Below, one piece after another: positions 53,201 to 58,677 of a stretch of DNA of 64,000 nt. Origin of the DNA: Tiliqua scincoides. Its lineage: Eukaryota; Chordata; Lepidosauria; Squamata; Scincidae. The position numbers and the translations under genes were made by a program. A model generated the notes under the pieces. That model was not told where the DNA came from. It was given only the letters and a program-made list of their open reading frames with translations, and searched no databases. The stretch covers positions 5,537,267-5,601,266 of the forward strand of contig NC_089823.1 in assembly GCF_035046505.1 (NCBI RefSeq). The letters run 5' to 3'. How positions within the stretch are numbered: position 1 is the stretch's first letter; each line of letters opens with the position of its first letter.

Positions 53201-54799
53201 TGATAAAGACTGACTTGCTTGCCACTATACTCTGCGCACTATACTCTGCGCACTATAGCTCTGCGGAACATGGGGGGGGAGGTACAACTTTCAAGGAAGA
53301 GAACAGCCAACCAGCATTCTGGGCCAACCACTGAATGTTCACAGATGGCATTTGCAGGTCTTGCAGTGACTGGGGCAGTGCAGTTCCAACTAGTGGAAGT
53401 TCACAGTACTTGGTCCCAGTGCCACGATGACCACATGGAATTGCACCACCTGGCTGGCCCTGCTGGAATTGGAAAGGGCTGTGGCCGTGGTATGGAAGTG
53501 GACACAGTATGGCTGTGCGCTGCCTGGCTCTTCAGAAGAGGCATGGCTTTGGAAAGGAGAGGACAGTATGAAGCCCCAACTGCAGGCCAAACGACTCACT
53601 CCTGCAAAGCACTCCAGCCTGCAAGCTGCACCTGCAAAAGGCTGCACTTGCCACAGCAAACAGAGGTTGGGAGGCCTCACAATTGGCCACTTTAGCAGGC
53701 ACTGAAGTTTGTCGTCAACAATCTCTGTCACTTGACTTGAATGCAAGAGCAGCCCCACTAAGATCAGGCCAAAGGCTCCCAGGAAAGGCCAGTCACCTGC
53801 TTCCAGTAACCCACAAGCCGGGCATGAAGGCAAGAGCCCTCCCTGTGGTATCCAGCACCTCTTATTCTGCCTCTGTTGAGGGATCACAGCTAACAGCTAC
53901 GAGTTGGATTCCCTGCCCACCAAGAATTTCACTTTCAACAGCATCCAGAGCCATTCAGCATAGAAAAGTCACCACAGTGCATATGTGTGAAGACAACAGC
54001 TAGAACAACACACCATCTGGTACATCCCTGAACCCTCTCACCAAGGTGAACCCTCCAGAACCAGGTTCGCTGAAGCGGTGGCATAGCCAGAGGGGGTGCA
54101 AAGCACAACGCACGATGTAGACAGCCCTTTGGAGCCATTCCAGACAGGGGAGCAACACAGAGGTGGAATGCCTGGCTCCAAAGGGGAGGGGAGGTGCTGC
54201 TTTCACAGCACACTCAGGCACCTGCAAAACTTAGTGATTGCACCCTCTCTAGCTATGCCACTGCTCAAAGCACCCGCGGGATGGAGCTGGGTGCCATATG
54301 GTAAACCGAGAGCCGGAGGCCCTTCCAGGAGGCTCAGCGCTAGCTGCCCTCCCACCCCCCATATCAAGAAAGCAGGAGGCCCCCAGTCACCCCTGGAGGG
54401 AGTCTAGCAGGGGCAGGAGGGGCCCCCCACACTTTCTCCAGCAGGCCCAACCCCATATCGCAGTTTCACTGTGTGCACACACACCACACACACCCAAGCC
54501 ATGTGCATGCTGCCCTCTCCATAAGCCCTTTACGCTGCAAACCACCCCACAGAAGACAGGCATGGGCTTGGCCTTCCAGCCCAATCCTATGGGCGTCTGC
54601 TCAGGAGGAAGTCCCATTCGGGCCCATGGGGTTTACTCCCAGATCAGCCGTGCGCCGTCCCGATTCCCCCACCAGGGCAGGGGTGGGAGGGGGCAGAGCC
54701 TGCCTGGCGCCTCGCCCTCCAGCCCGCGGAACGGGGCGCCACTGGAGCAGCGGTCCTACCTCGCAGGACGCCGGAGTAGGCGGCGATGATCGTCTTCAT
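20804..54799 (-). CDS. DGAT2: DGAT2: diacylglycerol O-acyltransferase 2, complete gene (8 coding exons, 358 aa)
   Basis: DGAT2 joins fatty acyl-CoA to diacylglycerol, the last step of triacylglycerol synthesis, in the ER membrane and at lipid droplets. Coding exons on the minus strand: 54799-54760, 34953-34834, 30807-30700, 29491-29421, 25027-24823, 23730-23556, 22103-21901 and 20958-20804. They sum to 1077 nt with consistent phases and GT-AG borders. Features: a hydrophobic region at residues about 40-82 holding the FLxLxxx neutral-lipid motif as FLIMGIVC (50-57); catalytic HPHG at 131-134; RKGF (229-232) leading into LVPVYSFGEN; C-terminus LEVN. The protein matches human DGAT2 except that the 27-residue mammalian insert after VLRG is absent and three residues are missing near position 27. 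Introns are about 19.8, 4.0, 1.2, 4.4, 1.1, 1.5 and 0.9 kb. A possible polyA signal ATTAAA is at 19252-19257, weakly supported. Confidence 0.97.
21004..21234. mobile_element. hAT-type MITE (GTGCAAAGCACTAAG family) in DGAT2 intron 7
   Basis: TAGTGGCATAGCTAGAGGGG to CTAGCTATGCCACTG. Target repeats GGTTGAGG / GGCTGAGG agree at seven of eight bases. Orthologous to 9456-9673. Confidence 0.87.
21556..21650 (-). mobile_element. Partial CR1 3' end in DGAT2 intron 7
   Basis: AATCCCCTTTTAAAGGCAAC and GGAATTCCACAGACTAATTA remain. Compared with copy A (10206-10510), the 3' half and about 200 bp of flank are missing, so the parent lost about 420 bp here after the duplication. Confidence 0.75.
21901..22103 (-). 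CDS. DGAT2: DGAT2 exon 7
   Basis: Acceptor TTCCAG, then ADLVPVYSFGENETYKQVIF, EEGSWGRWFQKKFQKYIGFA and FHGRGLFS...PYSTPITT; donor G|GTATGTG. This carries the acyltransferase motif region around VPxxxFGE and is the most conserved part of the family. Confidence 0.97.
22363..22905. mobile_element. Probable hAT-type element in DGAT2 intron 6
   Basis: Begins CAGTGGCCAACCTTTCAACT; the right end reversed is GATGGTTTTAAAAGTTGCCG. Only part of it is represented in copy A (about 11145-11275). Limits approximate. Confidence 0.5.
22914..23361. mobile_element. hAT-type element, copy-B-only insertion with perfect target duplication
   Basis: 448 bp from CAGTGGTATTCAAACTGGGG to TCTGAAAACCGCTG, flanked by exact ATCTAAAC (22906-22913 and 23362-23369). 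Copy A has the unoccupied site with a single ATCTAAAC (about 11276-11284). The interior is palindromic around GTGGAGTGATCACG and CGGATCACTCCACTTTCACT. Confidence 0.93.
23556..23730 (-). CDS. DGAT2: DGAT2 exon 6
   Basis: Acceptor CTCAG, then ICPVNRDTIDYILSKNG, VIVVGGAAESLNC and RNRKGFVKLALRHG; donor GG|GTAAGG. 175 nt, the same length as in human. Confidence 0.97.
24231..24491. mobile_element. hAT-type element (CAGTGATTTTCAAC family) in DGAT2 intron 5
   Basis: CAGTGATTTCCAACTGGTG at the left, CAGTGGTTTTTTTCAATG reversed at the right. Flanks ATTTAAGC / GTTCAAGC. Shared with 12916-13177, so older than the duplication. Confidence 0.8.
24617..24782. mobile_element. Short inverted-repeat element (GGGCCCAATCC family) in DGAT2 intron 5
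   Basis: Left GGGCCCAATCCTATCCAACT, right reversed GGGCCCGGTCCTATTCAATT. Counterpart of 13310-13488. Confidence 0.65.
24823..25027 (-). CDS. DGAT2: DGAT2 exon 5 (catalytic HPHG exon)
   Basis: Acceptor CTTCTTCAG, then LVKTHNLLTSRNYIFGYHPH, GILGMGAFCNFSTEATGVG, PGIRPYLATLAGNFRMPILR and DYLMSGG; donor G|GTAAGAG. HPHG is the family's active-site motif and is intact here. Confidence 0.98.
26070..26943. mobile_element. hAT-type element in DGAT2 intron 4, with a LINE end nested inside
   Basis: Left end CAGGGGTCTCTATACTTTTC and AGCCAAAGGGCCGCATC; right end GCCAAAAAGTCTGGACATCC then CTG. Absent from copy A at the matching place. A related element, with clear target repeats, is at 45873-46331. Confidence 0.7.
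26128..26370 (+). mobile_element. L2/CR1-like LINE 3' end nested in the hAT element
   Basis: TAGATTGTGAGCCCTTTTGG and GACAGGGAGCCATT resemble the L2 3' end. They are followed by TAAACCGCTTTGTGAACTTT and AAGCGGTATATAAATACAGT. Near-copy at 56640-56875. Confidence 0.75.
27105..27185. repeat. 85-bp dispersed repeat with GTAAGT (example copy)
   Basis: CTACTCAGAAGTAAGTTCTG, TGTTCAATGGGGCTTAGG and GTGTGGTTAGGATTGCAAC. The same unit, more or less complete, occurs near 6070, 9898, 10531, 18450, 21470, 34660, 35090, 52400, 54575 and 60288. Its ends are loosely complementary, so a MITE origin is possible. Confidence 0.7.
27886..28253 (-). repeat. Three tandem CR1 tails (140-bp period) in DGAT2 intron 4
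   Basis: Units begin at 27886, 28026 and 28166. Each reads GAACATAAGAACAGCCCCAC, TCTAGTCCAGCTTCCTGTAT, CCAAATGCCCCAGGGAGCAC and then GACCTGCAAGGCTTCCTGGG before the next. Same unit as the array at 58678-59735. Confidence 0.92.
28369..28417. mobile_element. End fragment of the GTGCAAAGCACTAAG MITE
   Basis: TGAGGCTCCCTGCAAAACTT through CACCCCCTCTAGCTATGCC, matching the right arm of the family. The rest is absent. Confidence 0.75.
29084..29390. mobile_element. hAT-type element (TTCTCAAAC family) in DGAT2 intron 4
   Basis: Left CAGTATTTCTCAAACCGTGG, right reversed CAGGGGTTCTCACACTTTTA. Flanks GACTGGAG / GACTAGTG. Its interior contains CAATGGGACTTACTCCTGGG, part of the 85-bp repeat. Confidence 0.82.
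29421..29491 (-). CDS. DGAT2: DGAT2 exon 4
   Basis: Acceptor TTCAAAAG, then AGRRSSWVRNWAVWRYFRDY and FPIR; donor CGG|GTGAGT. Human has GGRRSQWVRNW..., the first Gly being Ala here. Confidence 0.96.
30329..30552. mobile_element. hAT-type MITE (GTGCAAAGCACTAAG family), perfect 8-bp target duplication
   Basis: 224 bp, CAGTGGCATAGCTAGCGGGG to CTAGCTATGCCACTG, flanked by exact CTTTGTGG at 30321-30328 and 30553-30560. This assigns the family to hAT. Confidence 0.95.
30700..30807 (-). CDS. DGAT2: DGAT2 exon 3
   Basis: Acceptor CTCCTCAG, then IVCTIIIMYLLCTDCWLIAA, AYLAWLVFDWNTPKK; donor G|GTAAAG. Second part of the hydrophobic hairpin that anchors the enzyme in the ER membrane. Confidence 0.96.
31313..31650. 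mobile_element. hAT-type element (TTCTCAAAC family) in DGAT2 intron 2
   Basis: CAGAGGTTCTCAAACTTTTA at the left and, reversed, CAGTGTTTCTCAAACTGTGG at the right. Flanks GTCTAGAA / GTCGAAAA. Opposite orientation to 29084-29390. Confidence 0.82.
32044..32418 (-). mobile_element. 5'-truncated LINE 3' end with target duplication
   Basis: About 375 bp from GTTGGCAACCTTCAGCCTCG to the GGTCTGCCTGTAGGGCGC region. Contains the C-terminal finger-coding part (CSRCGRDCHSRIGLFSHTRR). TGCCAGCCATG flanks it on both sides. Same family as 701-1350. Confidence 0.9.
32419..34095. other. DGAT2 intron 2 sequence, nothing recognised
   Basis: About 1.7 kb without a gene or clear repeat, apart from a decayed CACACAGTGAG-type stretch near 33410-33490 that may be an old MIR-like relic. 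Confidence 0.5.
34096..34474 (-). mobile_element. tRNA-derived SINE with (AAT)n tail
   Basis: Minus orientation. Head GGAGGTCTGATCTAGAGGG with box-A-like TGATCTAGAGG and box B AGTTCGAGGCC (34393-34403); body with CAGCTGACAAGCTGAGCCG; 3' end AAGGCGGTATAGAAATACC then TTA repeats. Near-copy at 38160-38523. Confidence 0.88.
34834..34953 (-). CDS. DGAT2: DGAT2 exon 2
   Basis: Acceptor GTGCTTTCAG, then TGSSILSALQDLSWLSKSK, VEKQLQVISVLQWIISFLIM; donor ATGG|GTGAGT. Three residues shorter than human (SWLSKSK for FSVTWLNRSK). Confidence 0.96.
35690..36067 (+). mobile_element. CR1-type LINE 3' end, well preserved
   Basis: Reads AACACCAGAACCAGGGGACA, GAGTTAGAACAGACAAAAGA, CGCCTTTAAAAGGGGATTGG, GGTCTCTTGTTATCTGGTG, GAGATACAGGAGGCTGGACT and ends GGGGCTGTTCTTACGTTCAT. 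The best reference copy in the window for the CR1 3' region. Confidence 0.9.
36415..36625. mobile_element. Palindromic short repeat
   Basis: GGGTGGGGAGGCAGGTGAGC on the left pairs with CACCTGCCTCCCCACCACC on the right, enclosing AGAGTCCTTCAAAAG and its complement. A half copy is at 43985-44066. Superfamily not assigned. Confidence 0.6.
37397..37500 (-). mobile_element. Short CR1 3' end fragment
   Basis: ATAAGAAGATACCTGCTGGA, GGCCCACCTAGTCCAG and GCCCCAGGGAGCACACAAG, then stops. It lies just before the point where copy A homology resumes (37530). Confidence 0.8.
37530..39095. repeat. DGAT2 intron 1 segment also present in copy A
   Basis: AGGTCTGTTTTGGAAGGAGC and GCCATTCAAGTGCTGAC match 15419-15465. 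TTTGACAAATTGCTCC, CATGAGCTCCAACCACAAGC and AGTTCTGGTTACC... through TCCATGGTGGAGAAGG match 15500-16284. About 510 bp near 37590-38100 and the SINE at 38160 have no match in copy A. Confidence 0.85.
38160..38523 (-). mobile_element. tRNA-derived SINE, inserted after the duplication
   Basis: Same family as 34096-34474, box B at 38456-38466, (AAT)n at the left. Target repeats TGCCATTC..CA on both sides. Copy A has the empty site (CTTGCCATTCAAAATACAC near 15540). Confidence 0.9.
40157..40797 (+). mobile_element. LINE fragment with an uninterrupted reverse-transcriptase C-terminal frame
   Basis: Open frame reading ISDTLSLNTELNKRIGKAAT, VYRACVLSTLLYCSESWTL, RCLRRILGITWQDKVPNNTV, RRLRWLGHVVRMDDGRIPKD, RPTGRPQLRYKDICKRDLKA and QSEAKRQRRMAHSQGDRPG. 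It starts about 100 residues further upstream than the copy at 701-1350 and stops before the cysteine finger and tail, so both ends are truncated. No stop or frameshift within it. Not a host gene. Confidence 0.9.
41443..41674. mobile_element. hAT-type MITE (GTGCAAAGCACTAAG family)
   Basis: CAGTGGACATTGGTAGAGGG to CTAGCTACACCACTG. Target repeats GCAATGTG / GTAATGTG agree at seven of eight bases. Confidence 0.88.
42843..42925 (+). mobile_element. Old 5S-like SINE relic
   Basis: AAACTAAGCAAGATCAGC and ACTTTGGATGGGTGAC line up with the 5S internal promoter region (AAGCTAAGCAGGGTC and ACTTGGATGGGAGAC). Strongly diverged, no tail recognised. Confidence 0.45.
43230..43480 (+). mobile_element. MIR-like tRNA-headed SINE
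   Basis: GCACATGCGCTGCACACAGA, box-B-like CCAGGTTCAATTC, then GAACCACTGCCAGTCAGG and AGGCTAGGTGGAC. Decayed member of the 19970 family. Confidence 0.55.
44599..44927. mobile_element. hAT-type element (TTCTCAAAC family), perfect target duplication
   Basis: CAATGTTTCTCAAACTGTGG at the left, CAATGGTTCTCATACTTTTA reversed at the right, flanked by exact CTGCAAAG (44591-44598, 44928-44935). Confidence 0.93.
45425..45830 (+). mobile_element. MIR-like SINE interrupted by a MITE
   Basis: tRNA-like head TTAGCTTAGTGGAAGAGCAC and TTTTGCATGCAGAAGGGGTC, body to GAAGTCTTGGAGAG, then resumes at CCTTGAGAGCTGCTGCCAGT and GACTAGATGGGTCAGACTC. The MITE at 45533-45700 sits inside it. Confidence 0.75.
45533..45700. 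mobile_element. GTGCAAAGCACTAAG-family MITE nested in a SINE
   Basis: CAGTAGCATAGCTAGAGGGG to ACCCACGCCACTG with a shortened interior. Target duplication not clear. Confidence 0.8.
45873..46331. mobile_element. hAT-type element with 8-bp target repeats
   Basis: Left CACGGGTGCCCAAACCCCAG and CGGCCCTCGAGG; right CCTGCCAAAAACTTTGGACA. Flanks GGTCAGAC / AGTCAGAC differ at one base. Related to 26070-26943; both share an ATTCATTCATATAAGTT segment. Confidence 0.87.
46385..46555 (-). mobile_element. MIR/CORE-like ancient SINE or LINE relic
   Basis: CACAACAGCCCTCTGAGGTA, GGCCCAAGGTTGCCCAG and GGATTTGAACTCAGGTTTC are the ordered blocks of this widespread amniote repeat. Confidence 0.6.
47526..47700 (-). 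mobile_element. CR1 3' end of a different (bird/turtle-like) subfamily
   Basis: CATAGAATCATAGAATTGAA, GGGACTTAATAGGTCATCTC and AGCCTCTGCTTGAAGATCTC in reverse orientation. The terminal ATAGAATCATAGAAT repeat is typical of CR1 and unlike the other copies here. Confidence 0.85.
47700..47812. mobile_element. hAT right-end fragment
   Basis: CAGCCCTTTGGCCAAAGGGT and TTTGGAGACCCCTG form the terminal arm of the CAGGGGTCTC family (compare 26070). The left part is missing. Confidence 0.6.
47925..48390 (+). mobile_element. L2/CR1-like LINE: ORF2 C-terminus and 3' UTR
   Basis: Frame 47963-48094 encodes RAFSAVAPQLWNSL, then FRQGLKAFLLRLELP and a TAG stop. AFSxxAPxLWNxLP is the usual C-terminal end of ORF2 in these LINEs. 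It is followed by a T-rich 3' UTR ending near GCCACCTTGGGTACCCATGG. Confidence 0.82.
48495..48856. mobile_element. hAT-type element with perfect target duplication and central hairpin
   Basis: 362 bp, CAGTGGTTCCCAACTTTTAG to CACAGGTTGGGAACAAGTG, flanked by exact CTTTAACT (48487-48494, 48857-48864). Around 48640-48710, TGGAGAATGG / CCATTCTCCA and CCACAGCCACAAC / GTTGTGGCTGTGG pair into a long hairpin. Confidence 0.93.
48900..52220. other. DGAT2 intron 1, no recognised gene or well-defined repeat
   Basis: About 3.3 kb. A possible inverted-repeat element spans 49498-49998 (CCCCATCCTAC at the left, GTAGGATTGTGCTG at the right), weakly supported. A 16-bp local direct repeat CTTAAATCCCAGTTAA occurs near 51183-51232. 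Confidence 0.5.
52225..52375 (-). mobile_element. Possible diverged CR1 3' end
   Basis: CTGCACTGGATCAGGCCATG at the left and TTCCCAGAGGCTCCTGGATG further right resemble CR1 tail blocks in reverse, but the middle is not recognisable. Confidence 0.4.
52909..53155. mobile_element. hAT-type element (CAGTGATTTTCAAC family), decayed
   Basis: GTAGCAATTTTCAACCAATG and GTGCCATG at the left; AGAAGAAACACACTGAAAAT at the right. Shares the AGCCGGAAGCTATATCACTA block with 12916-13177. Confidence 0.65.
53735..53880 (-). mobile_element. Older CR1 3' end fragment
   Basis: GCAAGAGCAGCCCCACTAAG, ATCAGGCCAAAGGCTCCCAG and AGAGCCCTCCCTGTGGTATC fit a CR1 tail in reverse orientation, of a subfamily different from the arrays. 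Confidence 0.6.
54076..54263. mobile_element. GTGCAAAGCACTAAG-family MITE near the DGAT2 promoter
   Basis: CGGTGGCATAGCCAGAGGGG to CTAGCTATGCCACTG. Flanks do not give a convincing target repeat. Lies about 500 bp inside intron 1 from exon 1. Confidence 0.82.
54760..54799 (-). CDS. DGAT2: DGAT2 exon 1 (first coding exon)
   Basis: ATG at 54799 gives MKTIIAAYSGVLR plus the first base of Gly; donor G|GTAGGA. MKTxIAAYSGVLRG is the invariant DGAT2 N-terminus, which fixes the start. The join to exon 2 yields ...VLRG-TGSSIL directly. Confidence 0.96.
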
Positions 54800-54927
54800 G
54801 GCTTCAGCGCTGCAGCCTGGGCGGCATGCGAGCCCGACCCATGCCGGGGAGGAGCGCGCAGGGAGCGGCAGGCAGCTCGGTCCCCAGCCGGCCGACGCAG
54901 ACAGCCTCCCGGCGCCCGCAGCGCCCC

Positions 54928-54933
54928 TTTATA
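54928..54933 (-). promoter_or_regulatory. DGAT2: TATA box of DGAT2
   Basis: On the minus strand the sequence reads GCTATAAAGGGGC, about 130 bp upstream of the ATG. A start of transcription near 54900 would leave a 5' UTR of roughly 100 nt. Position and motif only. Confidence 0.6.
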
Positions 54934-55124
54934 GCACCTGCTGGCCCGGCGGGCGGGAGGGAGGCGCGGGGCGGAGCCGAGCCGGGCCGGGCGCAGCATC
55001 ACGCCGCCGATTGTGATGCGCAGCCAGCCAGGGCGGGAGGGCGAGGCTCGCCTGGCACAGCCTGCGGGGGACGGGAAGGTCCCGGGAGACCCGCGTCGCC
55101 CTCTGCCCCAGGCATCGTCTGACA

Positions 55125-55515
55125 CGGAGCGCATGGACCCCAGCAAACCGTCTGGTCCAGCTTCCTGCATCCTACAGGGGGCCGCCAGGTGGCGAGGAGT
55201 TCCACAGACTAATTACCTAGGAAGAGCCCGGCTGGGTCAGGCCCAGAGCCCTAGTCCAGCTTCCTGCATCTTGCAGGAGCTCACCAGGTGGTGAGGAGTT
55301 CCACAGACTAATTACATAGGAAGAGCCCTGCTGGGTCAGGCCCAAAGCCCATCTACTCCAGCTTCCTGCACCTTACAGGGGCCCACCTGGTTCAGGCCCA
55401 AAGCCCATCTAGTCCAGCTTCCTGCATCTTACAGGGGCCCACCAGGTGGCGAGGAGTTCCACAGACTAATTACATTGGAAGAGCCTGGCTGGATCACACC
55501 CAAAGCCCATCTAGT
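55125..55515 (-). repeat. Tandem array of short CR1 tails (units about 95 bp) upstream of DGAT2
   Basis: Unit blocks: GGAAGAGCCCTGCTGGGTCA, GGCCCAAAGCCCATCTAGTC, CAGCTTCCTGCATCTTACAG, CAGGTGGCGAGGAGTTCCAC, AGACTAATTAC. About five units, some shortened. As in 6646-7268, the middle of the CR1 3' region is deleted in every unit. Confidence 0.85.
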
Positions 55516-55529
55516 CATGCAGTGCATGC

Positions 55530-55695
55530 CCCATTGGCACAGCTACACCAGTCCTGGAGAATTAGATAGGATTGGGCTCTAAGGGTGGTGGGGAGGCAGT
55601 CACAGAGGCCTCCTTAAAGTAGGGGAACATTTGTTCCCTTACCTTGGGGCAGCATTGCGGCTACGCCGGTGCTGGGAAATTGGATAGGATTGGGC
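55530..55695. mobile_element. Short inverted-repeat element (GGGCCCAATCC family)
   Basis: GCTACACCAGTCCTGGAGAA, AGTAGGGGAACATTTGTTCC and GGAAATTGGATAGGATTGGG; third copy of the family at 13310 and 24617. Confidence 0.6.
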
Positions 55696-55699
55696 CCTA

Positions 55700-56630
55700 A
55701 GTCCACCCAAAGGAAACAGGTTCTTCTCCTTCCCAAGGAGGTGGTTGTCTGACATCCTGCATTTCTACTCCCAGAAAAGTGACCTGACCCCAATCACTGA
55801 GTAATACCCTGTTTGCATCCTAATCCCCCCCTATATATATACAGTAAGTTTGGACCTGTGTGTGTGTACATATGAGGCAGTCACCAGTTGAAAACACCTG
55901 CATTGCAATCCTCTGCTTCTCTGTTCAGGCCCCCCAGCGTTCAGTGGGCTCCAGGTGCAGTCCAATGCCCAGGTTGCACCGACGACAACATTGGTACAAT
56001 GCCCATCACACCTTGAGTCCAGTCAGCACAAAGGAGGGGGGGCGCAGCAAGATCCCCGGCAATTGCACACTGGCACAGCCCTCCCAGTAACCCCACCCAT
56101 GTCCATGGAGACCCCAACGCAGCCCACTAATCCCAGGCTGGCAACCTGATCGCGTCCCAGAATTTGCCTCAAGTTGGTCCAATGTTCAAGGAGCCAATCC
56201 CCACACCTACCAAGCCCCAATGCCAATGCCAAGCAGGGTTTGGGGAGGGCCCACGGGCAACACGGGCCCAACAGTGCCTCTCCCAGTGGCCTTCAGGTAT
56301 GAATAACGCGGCAACTGCTGCTGCCACCAACCCGAGGAGATGCCCCCATGACACCAGGAGCACACACACGGGCATGCCACTGCACCTGCTCCGTCCCAGC
56401 CAAGGGAGCTTCTGTGGCTCAGGAGGCCAGAACAGAGAACTGCCACTCACACAAGCACACCTTTCCAAGAAAGGCCATTTTGACCACAGCCAACTCAGGG
56501 AAGGATGGCTGGCTTGGGCAAGGGCAGTTAGGAGATTCACACACATGCCTCTCAGTGGCAAGGTGTTGAGAGCCTGCGAGACTCACAGCAAGAATTGGGT
56601 AAGAATTGGGTAATTGAGACTCACCCCTGC
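55700..56630. other. Intergenic sequence, nothing recognised
   Basis: About 0.9 kb upstream of DGAT2, moderately GC-rich, with long but meaningless frames on both strands. A short (TA)n lies near 55832 and a (TG)n near 55858. Confidence 0.5.
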
Positions 56631-56639
56631 TAATTGGGT

Positions 56640-56882
56640 AAGAGGCACTTTTCAAGTGGGTGCTCCTTTTTTTAGCAGGGGGAGAGTAACTGGCCCACCT
56701 CACCCCAGCACTGTCTATTCTAGTGGCTGTTTGCTGGTATTCCTTGGCATCTTTTAGATTGTGAGCCCTTTTGGGACAGGGAGCCATTTAGTTATTTGAT
56801 TTTTCTCTGTAAACCGCTTTGTGAACTTTTAGTTGAAAAGCGGTATATAAATACTGTTAAGAAGAAGAAGAAGAAGAAGAAG
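56640..56882 (+). mobile_element. L2/CR1-like LINE 3' end with (GAA)n tail
   Basis: TTTTAGATTGTGAGCCCTTT, TTTCTCTGTAAACCGCTTTG and AAAGCGGTATATAAATACTG, then AAG repeats. Near-copy of 26128-26370. Confidence 0.8.
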
Positions 56883-57540
56883 AATGAATGAATGAATGAA
56901 TGAAGAAATTTATTATATAACCATTGGTCATTACAATATAAAAAGCACATACAACAATATGCACATAAAAGCAGGCAATAACGTTTCAGCCTTCCAAACA
57001 CATCAAATAAAACAGGAACTATTAAAACCCAGCGTAGGATAAAAACATAAAATTTTAAAATAGTTCAGAGGTGGAACAAGCTTCAGTAAACTCCAAGATC
57101 TTACCAACTAAAAAAGAGGCCAGAAAAATTTAAGATTAAGACAATGAGAAATTAGCACGAATTTTCTTTGCCACAAGGGCAAAACTAGCCACTTTATAGG
57201 TGATATCAGGGTCTGTGTCAGCAAGGAGCCAACAGATCGGCGCTAAGGTAGATCTCTCTTGGAACAAAGTAATAATATTAAATAAATATTTTGATCTGGG
57301 AAGGTCGTATAAAGGACATTCTAATAAATAATGGGAAACATCCTCTATTTCACCAGAACCACAAATACAAGTCCTAAGATAATAGGGAGTATTTTTATAT
57401 CTGCCTTCAAGGACCGCAGTCTGCATACACTGGAAGTGCAAAGCAGTAAAGGCTTTGCGCAATGCTGGCACTGTTAAAAGAGACAGATAACACAGCAAGA
57501 GGAACCCTTTTGCCAAGGGAAGGGGTGGGGGTGTGTGACA
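56883..57540 (-). mobile_element. LINE 3' end with CCHC knuckle, tail-to-tail with the previous element
   Basis: The minus frame 57516-57136 encodes FTALHFQCMQTAVLEGRYKN, CICGSGEIEDVSHYLLECPL and DPDITYKVASFALVAKKIR before a stop. C-x-C...H-x4-C is the knuckle at the C-terminus of several LINE ORF2 types. The 3' UTR runs to ATAATAAATTTCTTCATTC. Clade not assigned (R4/Dong-like or other). Confidence 0.78.
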
Positions 57541-58677
57541 AGGGGAGCTTGCACTCAGGCAAGCTCAGAGGTGCAGGCTGGGAGCTGGGCAAGACAGGCC
57601 TGAGGCCAGCCCAAAGTTTGCCATAACCAGAGCACATACCTCTATTTCACATGACTGGTAGGATCAAAAGAAGAGGTGGAAGCAGGCCTAGAACCTGCAC
57701 TGGCCAGGCCACAATGCTGCTTGAGGCAAAGGGCACCTCAGGACCATTCAACATCCCTCTGCACCACCAACAAGCACTCCTAGTGAGGACACTGTAGCAC
57801 ATGAACCAATCACAGGGAGCATTGCATGGGCCAATCATTGGGGCTTGCATGTGACACAGAACCCCTACTGCAGCAGCTTGCCAATTTAGTCAGAGGCACA
57901 CACACATATCTGTGCACTTGGCCTTGTTGCTGACAACTGATCTACAGTAGCCCTGGGATAGCTGTCACCAGCCATGGTGCAACTCAGAACTCTGCGGCCC
58001 CTGCCCAATTACACCCAGCTGCTTACCTGGATCCTGGCATGGATTCTTCAGTTGCAGGTCTTCTGGTTTGATTTAAGGGGACCACTTGATGACAGAGCTC
58101 CCGCTTAGGGCAGTAAATGTCCTCCTCCTGCCAGTGATGGGAAGATTCACATGCATTTTGCTTTCTCCTTGGGGTTTGTTTGGTGCCCCAAAGCTGGTGC
58201 CTGGGGCCAGTCACCCAAGTCAGGAAAGGAGACAAAACCATCTCAGTTCCAATCATAACTGTGTTATGATTACATAACTACGATTTTACTCTGTAGTTAT
58301 ATGATTACATAACTGCGATACAGACCTATCCAAGTTTGTGTGGGAGTAAGGCGCATGGAATTGTGAAATGGAATGTGTTGCATGAACAGGTGCCTCTGCC
58401 TGCCTGGGAGAAAAGGTGCCTGCCTTGGCCACTGTTTCTCCTAAAGGGTCTGTTCTGCCTCATGAACCCCTTCGCAGGCTGTGCAGCAGCTTGGTGCCCT
58501 TTCCAGATGCATGGCAATCACATCACACATCATCATCAAACTGCTGGGAATGCCATGCTCTGACATGCACTGAGCTCAACTTAGCTATTAGCTATGCGGC
58601 TTAAAGGGAATCATGGCCACGGCTTTGCTCTGCTGGGCTGCCCTCCTGTACACACTTTGCTGGGAGTAAGCCCCATT
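57541..58677. other. Intergenic sequence, no gene recognised
   Basis: Unremarkable apart from a local direct repeat of TATGATTACATAACT at about 58264-58314, two copies about 36 bp apart. Confidence 0.5.

Larger units (their letters stand above)
34954..54759 (-). other. DGAT2: DGAT2 intron 1 (about 19.8 kb)
   Basis: Between exons 1 and 2. I looked for a match to the mammalian insert (ERQAEADRSQRSHGG...) and found none. Content is repeats (listed separately) and unremarkable sequence. It includes 37530-39095, which copy A also carries. Confidence 0.85.
54640..55120 (-). promoter_or_regulatory. DGAT2: CpG-island promoter of DGAT2
   Basis: GC- and CpG-rich stretch containing exon 1, the predicted 5' UTR, a TATA box and the upstream region. 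Its upstream edge meets an array of short CR1 tails at about 55125. Confidence 0.85.

Noticed and set aside
53219-53887. Overlapping 158-aa and 165-aa frames on opposite strands
   Set aside because: No recognisable domain, mutual shadows in a moderately GC-rich intron region, no splice-site support.
34954-54759. An exon encoding the mammalian DGAT2 N-terminal insert
   Set aside because: No frame resembling ERQAEADRSQ... was seen, and exon 1 joins exon 2 in phase without it.
54298-55205. Several long frames around DGAT2 exon 1
   Set aside because: CpG-island artefacts; only the MKTIIAAYSGVLRG exon on the minus strand has family support.
57136-57516. 126-aa minus-strand frame with a cysteine/histidine motif as a host zinc protein
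   Set aside because: The CICGSGEIEDVSHYLLECPL motif and the position before a LINE 3' UTR mark it as LINE ORF2 C-terminus.
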